Assembly: GCA_021740905.1 (NCBI GenBank)
Contig: JAIOYV010000001.1
Span: 112,647 to 176,646, forward strand
From: Bacteroidales bacterium
GTDB lineage: Bacteria > Bacteroidota > Bacteroidia > Bacteroidales > M50B96
Direction: 5' to 3'
DNA: 64,000 nt
This document shows, piece by piece, positions 9,443 to 18,735 of the stretch; within the stretch, counting starts at the first letter, position 1; each line of letters begins with the position of its first letter. The notes below the pieces were generated by a model, which was given only the letters and a program-made list of their open reading frames with translations, was not told the DNA's origin and made no database searches. Position numbers and translations under genes: made by a program.

Positions 9443-10807
9443 CTACTTTTTGGATGAATCATCTTTTTGATATACCCGCACGTAATCGACTTCCATGGTT
9501 TGCGGGAAAACGGTGGTCCCATCGGGCGATCCCGGCCAGTCGCCACCAACTGCCAGATTCAGGATAATAAAAAAGTTGTTGTGAAATTCGCTCAAACCAG
9601 GATCGGTAATATCAATCACAAAATATTGAGTCCCGGCGATAAAAGCCTTGATTTTTTGCTCGTCCCATTCAACAGAAAAAATATGGTAATCATCGGCTAA
9701 TATACCTGATGGTATTGTATAACTTTCGCCGTAAGCGGCATTGCTGCCATTGTTGTCCCAATGAAGAGTAGCAACAGCTGTATTGTCTTTACCCGGTCCT
9801 CCAACCATTTCGACGATATCAATTTCGCCACATTCAGGCCAACCTACTGTGCTAAGATTACTACCCAGCATCCAAAAGGCCGGCCACATGCCCTGACTAT
9901 AAGGCATTTTTATCCTGGCTTCGATTTTACCGTATTTGAAATCGAATTTGTTTTGTGTGGTAATTCTGGCGGAAGAATAGTCTTTGCCCCCTATTTGCTC
10001 TTTGCGAGCTGTAATGGTTAGGACTCCATTCTCAACCTTTAGATTGTCTTGACTATTTGTGTAATATTGCAATTCACCATTTCCACCACCAAATCCTCCA
10101 GTCTCGATATTCCATTTCGAAGATTCTGGCTGGCCGGTATAGTCGAACTCATCGAACCAAACAAGCTCCATGCCCTGTACATAATTTGGGTCGTCTTGTA
10201 AAATAGTAACAGTTTTGTTTACGGTGTGATCGGTTCCGTCCTTCGTGACGACCAATTCAATATCATACGATCCGGCAAGACGGAAATAGGCTATTTCTTG
10301 CATTTGATCCTCAACTACTTTGTTAAGGTAAAGCCACTTAAACGAATCATAATCCCCAATAGTGGTATTTGTTAAAGTCACATAATTCGGATTCGAGATA
10401 CTGATTTCGGCGGTAAAATCAACTGCAAATAAAGTATTTGTAATACTTATCGTTTTAGTAGCTGTTTTAACTGTTCCTGAATAGTTCAGTGCACTTAAGG
10501 AAACTTCAAAGTCCCCTGCTGTTGGATATAGGATAATAAAACTCTGGGTTTTATCTGTCGTTGTTTCTTCTTGCCCATTACCAAAATCCCAGGTCAGGGA
10601 ATAATACTCGCCGGTCGATTCGTTGATAAACTCGACATAGTTATCGCTTATGTGGTTGAAACTGAAATCGGGATTGAAGGCTGGCTCATTATCTTTATCA
10701 CAAGCGGTAAAGGCAATCAAAAAAAAGAAGAAAGTGATTGGAATTAATATGCTGATGCCTTTTAAGGTATTCGCTAAATTTTTTCGTACCATAGTTCTAT
10801 TGTTCAT
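9443..10807 (-). CDS. PKD-GH16 endo-beta-1,3-glucanase, lipoprotein
   Basis: The 454-residue protein has a lipobox FTAC (Cys36). Residues of about 45-125 form a PKD domain with the signature LTWDFGNGQE, a second more divergent PKD-like domain covers about 126-205, and the GH16 domain occupies about 210-448. The catalytic residues are Glu328, Asp330 and Glu333 in CGEIDIVEMVGG. It starts 115 bp after the 313-residue binding lipoprotein and ends only 3 bp before the next GH16 gene, so the two glucanases are tightly coupled. The PKD domains probably hold the enzyme away from the outer membrane and may bind glucan. Met6 is an alternative start. Confidence 0.93.
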   Translation of the reverse strand: MNNRTMVRKNLANTLKGISILIPITFFFFLIAFTACDKDNEPAFNPDFSFNHISDNYVEFINESTGEYYSLTWDFGNGQEETTTDKTQSFIILYPTAGDFEVSLSALNYSGTVKTATKTISITNTLFAVDFTAEISISNPNYVTLTNTTIGDYDSFKWLYLNKVVEDQMQEIAYFRLAGSYDIELVVTKDGTDHTVNKTVTILQDDPNYVQGMELVWFDEFDYTGQPESSKWNIETGGFGGGNGELQYYTNSQDNLKVENGVLTITARKEQIGGKDYSSARITTQNKFDFKYGKIEARIKMPYSQGMWPAFWMLGSNLSTVGWPECGEIDIVEMVGGPGKDNTAVATLHWDNNGSNAAYGESYTIPSGILADDYHIFSVEWDEQKIKAFIAGTQYFVIDITDPGLSEFHNNFFIILNLAVGGDWPGSPDGTTVFPQTMEVDYVRVYQKDDSSKK

Positions 10808-10844
10808 TCGTAATTATTTTTTTGATTACCCTGAATTCCATTAG

Positions 10845-10881
10845 TGCTGCAACAAGGAAAATAAGTATCCAAGTTGCAGCA
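10845..10881. other. Intra-operon inverted repeat
   Basis: A 9-bp perfect inverted repeat, TGCTGCAAC (10845-10853) and GTTGCAGCA (10873-10881), with extra inner pairing, sits in the 115-bp gap between the two binding lipoprotein genes' operon half and the GH16 genes. It has no strong T-tract in the direction of transcription, so an RNA processing or partial attenuation hairpin is more likely than a full terminator. Confidence 0.45.
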
Positions 10882-10922
10882 TCCAATGTCATTATTTAAC
10901 CAACTCTAAAAGTCATAGTAAT

Positions 10923-11864
10923 CTATTTGGATTGCACCGGCTTAACACTGGTAAAAATGTGATACCACGACTGGGTTTCGTCTTCCATAATACGGACCCT
11001 TAGTATATTCTCGGTAACTTCGATAATGTCGTATTCGCTGGTTCCAACCCACCAACACATAAATCCACCCTCACCGATTGTCATTGTTGTTCCACGGTAC
11101 TCCCCAACAATCGAAGCATTTGACGAGGAAGGTGAAAAAGAGACATTTTTAACACCATATAGGGCAGGTGCAATATCTTCACCAATACACTGATCGCCGG
11201 TTACTCCAATATCTCCGGCCCAGGTTCCCGGAATCCATCCAGGCCCGGTAGTTTGTTCATACGTTAAGCCATTATCTGTTTTGGTAAATACAAATTCAGC
11301 ACTGTACATACATGCCTTATCCGAATCCCATGGGCTTATACTCCACCAATTTGGCCAAGTGAAATCTGCATTACCATAGTCGTCAGATGTTGGGCCCATA
11401 CCGGCATGACCCGGCAGGTCGGATGCCCAATACCATTTCTTTGAGCTTCCCCCTGTTAAGAATTCCAATGCCTCATCATCTCTGAAATTGCTGAATACTT
11501 CAACTGGCGTAACAACGCTTGAGATCGTCCCCCCGGTACCAACAGCAAATACCTGTACATTATACGTTTGGACACCATTTATAGAGAAAACTTTTGAGAT
11601 TTTCCCACCGGCTGCAGTTTTAACATCTGTACCATCATCAAAATTAAAATTATACGTAATGGCATTATTGGCAGTAACTTCAAAATCGACCATTCCACTT
11701 CCATCTCCATAGGGATTCAATTCATCAACCCCAATGATATGATAGGTAACATTTACATTGGTAGGAACTACTAAGTCGCCCAATTCATATTCATTTTGCT
11801 GGCAACTATTAAATAGTAATAGTCCCAGAAGGCTTACTAAAATATATTGACTAATCTTTTTCAT
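10923..11864 (-). CDS. Surface glycan-binding lipoprotein (SusE/F-position)
   Basis: The 313-residue protein has a lipobox (Cys21 in LFNSC). Residues of about 35-125 look like a PKD-type beta sandwich with FNFDDGTD. The C-terminal part (about 130-308) contains KKWYWASD, GMGPTSDD and WWSISPWDSDKACMY, which resembles the domain repeated at the C-terminus of the next upstream gene (GVGPTLGD, WWSID, ERACFFDD). It occupies the position where Sus-type loci encode surface glycan-binding proteins and has no recognisable catalytic signature. It probably holds laminarin chains at the cell surface for the GH16 enzymes. The gap from the upstream gene is 14 bp. Confidence 0.75.
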   Translation of the reverse strand: MKKISQYILVSLLGLLLFNSCQQNEYELGDLVVPTNVNVTYHIIGVDELNPYGDGSGMVDFEVTANNAITYNFNFDDGTDVKTAAGGKISKVFSINGVQTYNVQVFAVGTGGTISSVVTPVEVFSNFRDDEALEFLTGGSSKKWYWASDLPGHAGMGPTSDDYGNADFTWPNWWSISPWDSDKACMYSAEFVFTKTDNGLTYEQTTGPGWIPGTWAGDIGVTGDQCIGEDIAPALYGVKNVSFSPSSSNASIVGEYRGTTMTIGEGGFMCWWVGTSEYDIIEVTENILRVRIMEDETQSWYHIFTSVKPVQSK

Positions 11865-11878
11865 CGTATATCCCTTTT

Positions 11879-13957
11879 TTAAATTTTAACCATCTTATAT
11901 CTCCACCAACCTGCTCCAATACTGATATCTACTGTCATTACGGTGTTGTTTTCCGAGAAGGCGACATCATACGTAATGGATGCAGGGGCATTGGCCGGAT
12001 CGTTTAGTTCTCCTCCATTATAAGGTTTGGGAATACCCAAATAGGCCCCTGTTCCATTTATTGTAACCGTTCCTGCGGTTTCGTCATAAGTGTAAGTAGC
12101 TGCAACAGTTCCGTCATGCGGTGCAATAGGAGCTCCACATGTGAAGGAACCACCTTGCCAGTCTTCTAACCAGGTTTCGGCACCTAATACATTGCTGAAT
12201 GAACCATTGGCACTGAAAACATACGTATCATCAAAAAAGCAAGCTCGTTCTGCAACACCCGCTGCATCAATCGACCACCAGGAAATATCGCCAAGTGTTG
12301 GGCCAACGCCAAGCGATCCGGCTTCAGGGGCTACCTGCCATGTTCCGTCCAAAGGAGTGGAAACTGTTCCGCCTCCCTCTTTTACCAGTTTAAATCTCCA
12401 CCATCCGTTTCCAATATTAATATCCAGGGTCATTACAGCATCATTTTCAGAAAGTGTAATATCATACGTAATAGAAGCCGGTGCATCGGCCGGAGTAGTA
12501 AGTTCTCCACCGTTATATGGTTTCGGAATACCGAGATAGGCTCCTATTCCATCCAGGGTAACAGTGCCTGCACTTTCGTTGTAGGTGTATGTAGCGGCTA
12601 CAGTTCCATCATGAGGTGCAACTGGTGTTCCACAAGCATCAGAGCCACCTTGCCAACCTTCAATCCAGGTTTCGGTTCCCAGCACATTGCTAAACGTACC
12701 GTTTGCATTAAAAACGTAAGTATCGTCAAAAAAACAAGCTCGTTCTGTTACACCTGCTGCATCGATCGACCACCATGAAATATCTCCCAGTGTTGGGCCT
12801 ACTCCAAGGGATCCTGCCTCCGGTGCAATTTTCCATGTCCCTACAATTCCAGGACCGGCAGTTGCACCCACTAGTTTTATATCATCGAAATAATACGTGG
12901 CACCATCGCCTACATTATCAAAATCAAAAAAGATAACTACCTTCTGATAGGTGTTTCCTAAGTCGATGCCTGAGAAATCAAATTGCAATTCTTCCCATTG
13001 GTTATCAACAGTAGTTGTCGCATCCACTTCATGAGCAATATTTCCGTCATTCAGATTTTCAACCTTTAGTTTTACAATAGCCCCTACTTTAGGCGACCAT
13101 GTTTTAACTTTGAAATTCTTATTGGTTGAAAAGTCAATCGGATTTCCAAGAGTCAACAGCGAGCCTGCCCAAGTTTCGGCCCCGGCAGCTTTTACCGATT
13201 TTGCAACCCTCGAACTGGTATTGATTCCTGTTGCATCAGGATTATCGGTTACCGTTGTTGTTGCATTTCCAAAATTTTCGAAGCCATAGTTTACCGTAAA
13301 CGATTCGAAATTGATTGGGAGCATTACCGGATCGGAAGCTGCTGCGATGGTAACCGTTTCGCTATGTTCAGTGGTTGCTGCACCACCGCTTTTGGCAACT
13401 ACCCGAAGGATGAAATCACCCGCATCAGTATAAATATGGGTTGCTGTTGAATCGGGCATTATGGTAACAGGCACTTCATTGGTTACTTCGCCAAAATAGA
13501 CATCCATAACGGTGGCAAAGTCGGCACTTGGCGTAACCATAACCTTTCGGGGGTTTACCGCATCGAATGCAACATTAACCACAAGATTTTCGGGGGCTAC
13601 AAATGTAACTGTTAACTCCTGTTCTATTTTTGAAGTAAGGCCTGTTAACCCAACGGCAGTTATTCCTACTGTGAAAACCCCTTCTGAATAGTTATGTTTT
13701 ATTGCTTGGTTAATCGCAAACTCTGTGGGAAGTTCAGGTATAGTATCACCAAAAGTGACTTTGAATTTTGAGGCCCCCTCAGCACTGGGCATAATCGTTA
13801 CCAATCCTGTGTTGTCCTGCGTAATGTCGAAGTTTGCGGAAACTTTAGTGGGTGCCGTAAGGCCATTTACCACATCCAGATTATCAATTTCCTTTTCGCA
13901 GGAAGCTGCAAAAAAGAAGATAATCATCAATACTGTTAAATTTTTAAATATGTTCAT
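11879..13957 (-). CDS. Multi-domain glycan-binding lipoprotein with duplicated C-terminal domain
   Basis: A longer frame begins at 14068 but would overlap the SusD gene by 95 bp. The Met at 13957 gives a normal lipoprotein signal (Cys20 in FAASC) and a 16-bp gap after SusD, so I use it (692 residues). The protein contains two PKD/Big-like domains (about 25-215), a beta-sandwich module ending KVVIFFDF...YYFDDIKL (about 225-375) that also occurs three times in the protein at 33503-35266, and two C-terminal repeats of about 165 residues (DNA near 12387-12843 and 11882-12353, offset 495 bp) each with GVGPTLGDISWWSID. It sits directly after SusC/SusD and most likely binds beta-glucan at the surface. 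Confidence 0.8.
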   Translation of the reverse strand: MNIFKNLTVLMIIFFFAASCEKEIDNLDVVNGLTAPTKVSANFDITQDNTGLVTIMPSAEGASKFKVTFGDTIPELPTEFAINQAIKHNYSEGVFTVGITAVGLTGLTSKIEQELTVTFVAPENLVVNVAFDAVNPRKVMVTPSADFATVMDVYFGEVTNEVPVTIMPDSTATHIYTDAGDFILRVVAKSGGAATTEHSETVTIAAASDPVMLPINFESFTVNYGFENFGNATTTVTDNPDATGINTSSRVAKSVKAAGAETWAGSLLTLGNPIDFSTNKNFKVKTWSPKVGAIVKLKVENLNDGNIAHEVDATTTVDNQWEELQFDFSGIDLGNTYQKVVIFFDFDNVGDGATYYFDDIKLVGATAGPGIVGTWKIAPEAGSLGVGPTLGDISWWSIDAAGVTERACFFDDTYVFNANGTFSNVLGTETWIEGWQGGSDACGTPVAPHDGTVAATYTYNESAGTVTLDGIGAYLGIPKPYNGGELTTPADAPASITYDITLSENDAVMTLDINIGNGWWRFKLVKEGGGTVSTPLDGTWQVAPEAGSLGVGPTLGDISWWSIDAAGVAERACFFDDTYVFSANGSFSNVLGAETWLEDWQGGSFTCGAPIAPHDGTVAATYTYDETAGTVTINGTGAYLGIPKPYNGGELNDPANAPASITYDVAFSENNTVMTVDISIGAGWWRYKMVKI

Positions 13958-13973
13958 ATCTATTGTTTTTAGC

Positions 13974-15458
13974 TTAGTAATTATCATTTTGGATCCAGTT
14001 ACCTGCCGAGAATTGAATTTCTTCAATGGGCACAGGGAATACTTCGTTTTTTCCGGCCACAAATCCATCTATTGCATCGGCAGCTTTACCTGTTCTAACC
14101 AAATCGAAAAAGCGGTGTCCTTCGCCCATTAGCTCAACTCTTCGCTCATGAAAAATAGCATCGGTCAATGCAGCTCCGGAAACTGTTACATTATGATTTG
14201 TATTTCCAAAAGCCCGTTCCCTTACCATGTTTAAATATTGTTGCGCCTTCCCATCGTCGATACCTCCACGATTGTATGCTTCTGCGGCCATCAGCAAAAC
14301 ATCGGCGTAACGGATTGCCCTGTAATTGTTGGGATTCGTTAAGTTCAAATCAGGCTGTGCATCGGCAGTTCTCTTGCGAGGAAGATACTTGCGGTTGAAA
14401 TAACCGGTGTGTTCGTTACCTGTTGTATAAATGGCGTTGGTACTATCGGCCCAGGCTTCGATATCGAGAATAGTTACTCCCTTGCGAAGATCGCCCGGTT
14501 CGAAAGCATCAACTGCTTCCTGAACAGGGACATTGAAACTGAAACCAGATGAAAACAAAGGACCATCATAGCCACGAACGCCACTAAAGCCAACGGCTAT
14601 ATTTCCTTCGACACATTGCAAGCATCCAAAACTGGCTCCTTCGGCATCGGTGTATTGTACTTCGAATACCGACTCCAAACCATTCTCTCCATCGTTTTCA
14701 AAAATCGAATTAAATTCGTATACCAGGGAATAATAACCACCTGCAATTAACTCTTCCAAAACGGCTGCCGATTCGGTGAATTTGTCCTGATACAAATAGG
14801 CTTTTCCAAGTAGTGCCTGGGCTGCCCCTTTTGTGGCTCTTCCAACTTCGAACTGATCCTGGGGCAATACCTCGATGGCTGCAATTAAATCAGCTTCGAT
14901 TTGCGCATAGACATCCTCAACCGGTGAACGGGGAATGGTTAGCTCATCGCCTAATTTAAAACGTTCGTCAACTTTTAAAGGAATCGGTCCAAACCACTTA
15001 ACAAGTTCAAATAAGTAATAGGCCCTGAGAAAACGAACTTCGCCAATCATAATATCTTTTCCATCGAAATCGGTTTTGTCTTTGAATTCCATGAAATAGT
15101 TGCAGCGTTGAAACCCTGCAAACATCCAATTCCATAGGTCTTTCAGATTGCTATTGGTTTGGGTGTGGTTCATGTCGTCAATTTGCTGCCATCCAATCAC
15201 ATCGGTAGGGCTTTCACCACCACAAAGGGTATTGTCTGAAGCGATCTCTCCAAGTATCACATTCTGATAGGTCGATTGCAGCATATCATACGAAGCTATA
15301 AGTGCCATCCGGTAATCATCTTCAGCATTGAAATAATTCTCTGAGTCGATAGAATACTCTGGCATTATGGTCACAAAGTCGTCGGTGCAGGAAAAAACAA
15401 CCATCGAAAAAGTTAGTATCCCTGCAATTAAAGTTTTATTTAAAATATTTGTTTTCAT
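13974..15458 (-). CDS. SusD/RagB-family glycan-binding lipoprotein
   Basis: The 494-residue lipoprotein (Cys24 in VVFSC) has the tetratricopeptide-rich SusD fold: an early conserved helix region with EIASDNTL, an ALLGKAYLYQ helical repeat, and the typical C-terminal NPNNYRAIRYADVLLMAAEAYNR-like block plus RRVELMGEGHRFFDLVRTG. SusD proteins form the lid on the cognate SusC transporter and capture oligosaccharides. The gene follows SusC by 12 bp, which supports their pairing in operon A. Length is normal for the family. Confidence 0.96.
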   Translation of the reverse strand: MKTNILNKTLIAGILTFSMVVFSCTDDFVTIMPEYSIDSENYFNAEDDYRMALIASYDMLQSTYQNVILGEIASDNTLCGGESPTDVIGWQQIDDMNHTQTNSNLKDLWNWMFAGFQRCNYFMEFKDKTDFDGKDIMIGEVRFLRAYYLFELVKWFGPIPLKVDERFKLGDELTIPRSPVEDVYAQIEADLIAAIEVLPQDQFEVGRATKGAAQALLGKAYLYQDKFTESAAVLEELIAGGYYSLVYEFNSIFENDGENGLESVFEVQYTDAEGASFGCLQCVEGNIAVGFSGVRGYDGPLFSSGFSFNVPVQEAVDAFEPGDLRKGVTILDIEAWADSTNAIYTTGNEHTGYFNRKYLPRKRTADAQPDLNLTNPNNYRAIRYADVLLMAAEAYNRGGIDDGKAQQYLNMVRERAFGNTNHNVTVSGAALTDAIFHERRVELMGEGHRFFDLVRTGKAADAIDGFVAGKNEVFPVPIEEIQFSAGNWIQNDNY

Positions 15459-15470
15459 TTTTCGGTGGGA

Positions 15471-18400
15471 TTAAAAGTTAAGATTTAAACCAAATGTATA
15501 TGTCCTTGCAGTAGGATAAACTCCATAATCGATACCCCCACCAACTGATTCTCCTGTTGAGGCCGTAGGATCGTAGCCCATATATTTGGTAAACGTAACA
15601 AGGTTGTTCACAGCAACAAAGAACCTTAGTTGTTCGATCCCTGCTCGTTGTGTAAGAGTCTTAGGAAGTTTGTATCCAAGAGAAATCCTCTGCAATCGAA
15701 GGAAAGAACCATCTTCCACATAATAATCTGAAAAAATGGTATTGGCTGTTGCGCCATAGACTGCTCTCGGCACAGTACTGCTAGTGCCTGGCCCAGTCCA
15801 ACGATCCATCGTATAACTCAACTTATTCACATCGGATTGAGTCCGTTCATAATTCCTTACCACATCGTTGCCCAGGCTAACATAAGCATAAGCCAGGAAA
15901 TCGAAGCTTTTATAATCGAAAGATAAATTCAATCCCATGGTAAAATCAGGAATTGGGTCACCAATATACGTTTTGTCATCGGTGTCGATTACACCATCAC
16001 CATTGGTGTCCTTAAAGCGGAGGTCTCCAGGTGCAGCTTCCGCACCAAGTGCCAACTGCGATGGATGTGCTTCCACTTCTTCCTGTGTTTGGAAAATACC
16101 ATCGGTTTCGTATCCATAGAAATAACCAATTGGCTGTCCTACCTCCATACGGCTTGGTGCAACCTGTCCCACACTAAAGCTCCCGCCCCAGAGGAAACCA
16201 GTTTCGTTGTCCACCTTGGTTACCTCATTGTGCAGAGCTGTAACATTGTAATTAATACGGTATCTAAAATCTTCGCCCACAATTCCCCGGTAGGCTATTG
16301 AGAATTCTACCCCGTTATTTCGAACTCCACCAGCATTCATTGTCGGACTGGCTCCACCTGGTGCATAAGTTCCGAATATTCCTGAAACGGGAACACTTGG
16401 TATAAGTAGATCATTTGTATTTTTGATAAAATAATCGGCAGTAATATCAATTTTGTCATCCATGAGCTTGAGGTCGAAACCTACATCGAATTGCTCCGAC
16501 TGTTCCCATTTAACAGAAGGATTCGCTAAGGCACCAATTGCTCTTCCACTTGTAAGGGCATTGTCAAAAACATACATTGCTTCACCGTCAAGCTGAGAAA
16601 TATACCTATAAGATTGGATTTTATCGGAACCAAGTATGCCGTAGCTCATCCTGAATTTAAGTAAACTCACCTTTTCAAAATCAGCCATAAAGCCTTCTTC
16701 AGAAATATTCCACCCCAGGGTAGCTGAAGGGAAATAAGCTACACTTTTGTCGGGTCCAAACTTCGTAGAAGCATCCCTTCTCAGCATGGCCGACATAAGA
16801 TATTTGCCTTGAAAATCGTACTGTAGCCTTGAAAAGTAGGATAAGCGTCGTTGGTCCCACTCCCACGATCCTGATGTTTTGGAGTCCACAAGTCCATTTG
16901 CCAAAACAATATCAGCAAAATCCCATGAATTGTTAGGTACATCATACCCTGTTCCGTCAAGGTGGTTGCCCCATGTTTTAAATGCTGTTGTACCAAAAGT
17001 ACCGGTAAAATGATGATCGTCGGCAAAGGTGTTTTCATACGTTAAAAAAGCATCAGCCGTATAATCATTCCCATTATCCCGGCCTTGAAATACACTGCTC
17101 CGTCCTACATTAAAAACTTTGGCAGGCCCATAATCTACCACTTTTGTAAAAGACTTATTGGCTGAATTAGCTGTATTAAATCCAATCCGTGCTGTTGCTG
17201 TTATATGATCAGTTAGCGATCCTTCTAAACCAAAATTTCCGGAGAAGGTGTTTCCTGCCCATTCGTTAAATGTGTTTGCTATTTGCTGAAGGGGATTGAT
17301 TACCTCAATGCCCACATTTGCAGGAGCCGGATCAAAATTTCCATCAGCATCATAAATAGGTTCTGTTGCCGGCATGTTTAAAGCATTAAAAAGTACCGAG
17401 CCGAGACCAAAATCATTGAAAGACTTGCTATTAGAGTGAATATATGTTATCGATGTGTTCAATTTAAGCCACTTCGTTACATCGGCCCCAAAAGCCAAGC
17501 GGGCAGTACTTCTATTGTAGTTCGATTTTTCGCCCCCAATAATACCTTCCTGACGAAGATCGGATGCGCTGATCGAATAATTTGAATTTTCAGAACCTCC
17601 CCGAGCACTGAAATTATTGTCTATTATGGGTGCTGTTTGAAAGAGTTCATCCTGCCAATCGGTGCCAACACCCAATCCCGAAATATTGGGAAAAGGAAGC
17701 GGCTTACCTGCTGCGGCATAACTTTCGTTCATTATTACAGCATATTCAGTTGCATTTAACACGGGTATTTTTCGTGTTGTATGCTGTATACCATACGAAC
17801 TATTAAAATCTACCTTGAGGTCTTGGTTGCGCCGGCCTTGTTTTGTAGTAACCAGAATAACACCATTTGCTCCGATGGTCCCATAAATAGCTGCCTGGGC
17901 ATCTTTCAATACAGTAATAGATTGAATATCGTTGGGATTAATCGCACTAAGGTTTCCCTCGTAACCATCGATAATGGTTATAGGAGCAGCATCCCCATTG
18001 GTAGATATACCCCTGATACGAACATTTAATCCTGCTCCTGGTTTTCCTGATGCGGCAGTTACATTAACACCCGACACTGTACCTTGCAAAGCTTCTTCCG
18101 CTTTAATGGGTTTCATCTTTTCGATGGTTTTTTCACCCACTACAGATACAGCACCAGTAACATCTTTTTTCCGCACGGTACCGTAACCAATTACTACAAC
18201 CTCTTCAAGGCCGGTGGATTCCGTTTCCAATACCACATTTATTACTGTACGGCTGTCCACAGTTATTTCCTGGGTGGTCATACCTATAAATGAAAACATC
18301 AGAACATCGCCTTCTTTCACCGAAATTGAATAGTTTCCATCAAAGTCAGTTACTGTTCCAGTTGTTGTCCCCTTAATAAGGATGCTGACACCCGGAACAG

Positions 18401-18509
18401 ACATGTTGTCTTCGCTTGAGGTGATTGTCCCTGTAACAGTTTTTCCCTGACTGAAAGCAAAGGAGCATGTTGCGAAGATCGAAATTAGGATAAGTAAAAT
18501 TTTTCTCAT
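15471..18509 (-). CDS. SusC/RagA-family TonB-dependent transporter
   Basis: I place the start at the Met at 18509, which begins a typical signal peptide (MRKILLILISIF...); an in-frame upstream extension to 18560 would put charged residues before it. The 1012-residue protein has a carboxypeptidase-regulatory-like domain (about residues 22-100), the SusC signature EEVVVIGYGT, a plug domain with IRGISTNGDAAPITIIDG and VLKDAQAAIYGTIGANGVILVTTK, and a beta-barrel ending in an aromatic residue (LNLNF). It imports laminari-oligosaccharides across the outer membrane in TonB-dependent fashion with its SusD partner. It is the first gene of operon A and has its own promoter and operator-like region upstream. 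Confidence 0.96.
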   Translation of the reverse strand: MRKILLILISIFATCSFAFSQGKTVTGTITSSEDNMSVPGVSILIKGTTTGTVTDFDGNYSISVKEGDVLMFSFIGMTTQEITVDSRTVINVVLETESTGLEEVVVIGYGTVRKKDVTGAVSVVGEKTIEKMKPIKAEEALQGTVSGVNVTAASGKPGAGLNVRIRGISTNGDAAPITIIDGYEGNLSAINPNDIQSITVLKDAQAAIYGTIGANGVILVTTKQGRRNQDLKVDFNSSYGIQHTTRKIPVLNATEYAVIMNESYAAAGKPLPFPNISGLGVGTDWQDELFQTAPIIDNNFSARGGSENSNYSISASDLRQEGIIGGEKSNYNRSTARLAFGADVTKWLKLNTSITYIHSNSKSFNDFGLGSVLFNALNMPATEPIYDADGNFDPAPANVGIEVINPLQQIANTFNEWAGNTFSGNFGLEGSLTDHITATARIGFNTANSANKSFTKVVDYGPAKVFNVGRSSVFQGRDNGNDYTADAFLTYENTFADDHHFTGTFGTTAFKTWGNHLDGTGYDVPNNSWDFADIVLANGLVDSKTSGSWEWDQRRLSYFSRLQYDFQGKYLMSAMLRRDASTKFGPDKSVAYFPSATLGWNISEEGFMADFEKVSLLKFRMSYGILGSDKIQSYRYISQLDGEAMYVFDNALTSGRAIGALANPSVKWEQSEQFDVGFDLKLMDDKIDITADYFIKNTNDLLIPSVPVSGIFGTYAPGGASPTMNAGGVRNNGVEFSIAYRGIVGEDFRYRINYNVTALHNEVTKVDNETGFLWGGSFSVGQVAPSRMEVGQPIGYFYGYETDGIFQTQEEVEAHPSQLALGAEAAPGDLRFKDTNGDGVIDTDDKTYIGDPIPDFTMGLNLSFDYKSFDFLAYAYVSLGNDVVRNYERTQSDVNKLSYTMDRWTGPGTSSTVPRAVYGATANTIFSDYYVEDGSFLRLQRISLGYKLPKTLTQRAGIEQLRFFVAVNNLVTFTKYMGYDPTASTGESVGGGIDYGVYPTARTYTFGLNLNF

Positions 18510-18557
18510 AAGCATAAAAATTAAAAATCTCTGTGTTAGTTGCTTTAATTTCGGAAG

Positions 18558-18589
18558 CAAAGTTGATTAGAAATAATGCTGTGGACAAA
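18558..18589 (-). promoter_or_regulatory. Promoter of operon A (SusC)
   Basis: On the minus strand the -33 element TTTG (18586-18589) and the -7 element CAACTTTG (18558-18565) are separated by 20 bp, close to the Bacteroidota consensus TTTG-N19-21-TAnnTTTG. Predicted initiation is near 18551, about 40 nt before the SusC start. The element CAnnTTTG instead of TAnnTTTG suggests dependence on an activator. Confidence 0.6.
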
Positions 18590-18605
18590 TGAAATTCCCA
18601 ATCTT

Positions 18606-18648
18606 TACCTCAACATAGCTATTTTTTCACTACATCAAAAATACATCA
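18606..18648 (-). promoter_or_regulatory. Putative activator site: three TAC(A/C)TCA boxes
   Basis: On the plus strand TACCTCA (18606-18612), TACATCA (18631-18637) and TACATCA (18642-18648) occur with start offsets of 25 and 11 bp. The proximal box lies 16 bp upstream of the -33 element. The same three boxes with the same offsets and the same distance to the -33 position occur at 35358-35400 upstream of operon B. An extra TACATCA is at 18700-18706. Confidence 0.65.
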
Positions 18649-18735
18649 GAATAGGCATATAGCACACTATTTCAAGTATTTATTTTTCAAAACAAATTCT
18701 ACATCAATATTATTTTGAAGAAGAATTGTTCATAA

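Noticed and set aside
13958..14068. Longer start for the 692-residue lipoprotein
   Set aside because: It would overlap the SusD gene by 95 bp and place the lipoprotein signal in the middle of a charged segment.
18510..18560. Longer start for the first SusC
   Set aside because: The extension precedes a normal signal peptide and would overlap the predicted promoter and transcript start.
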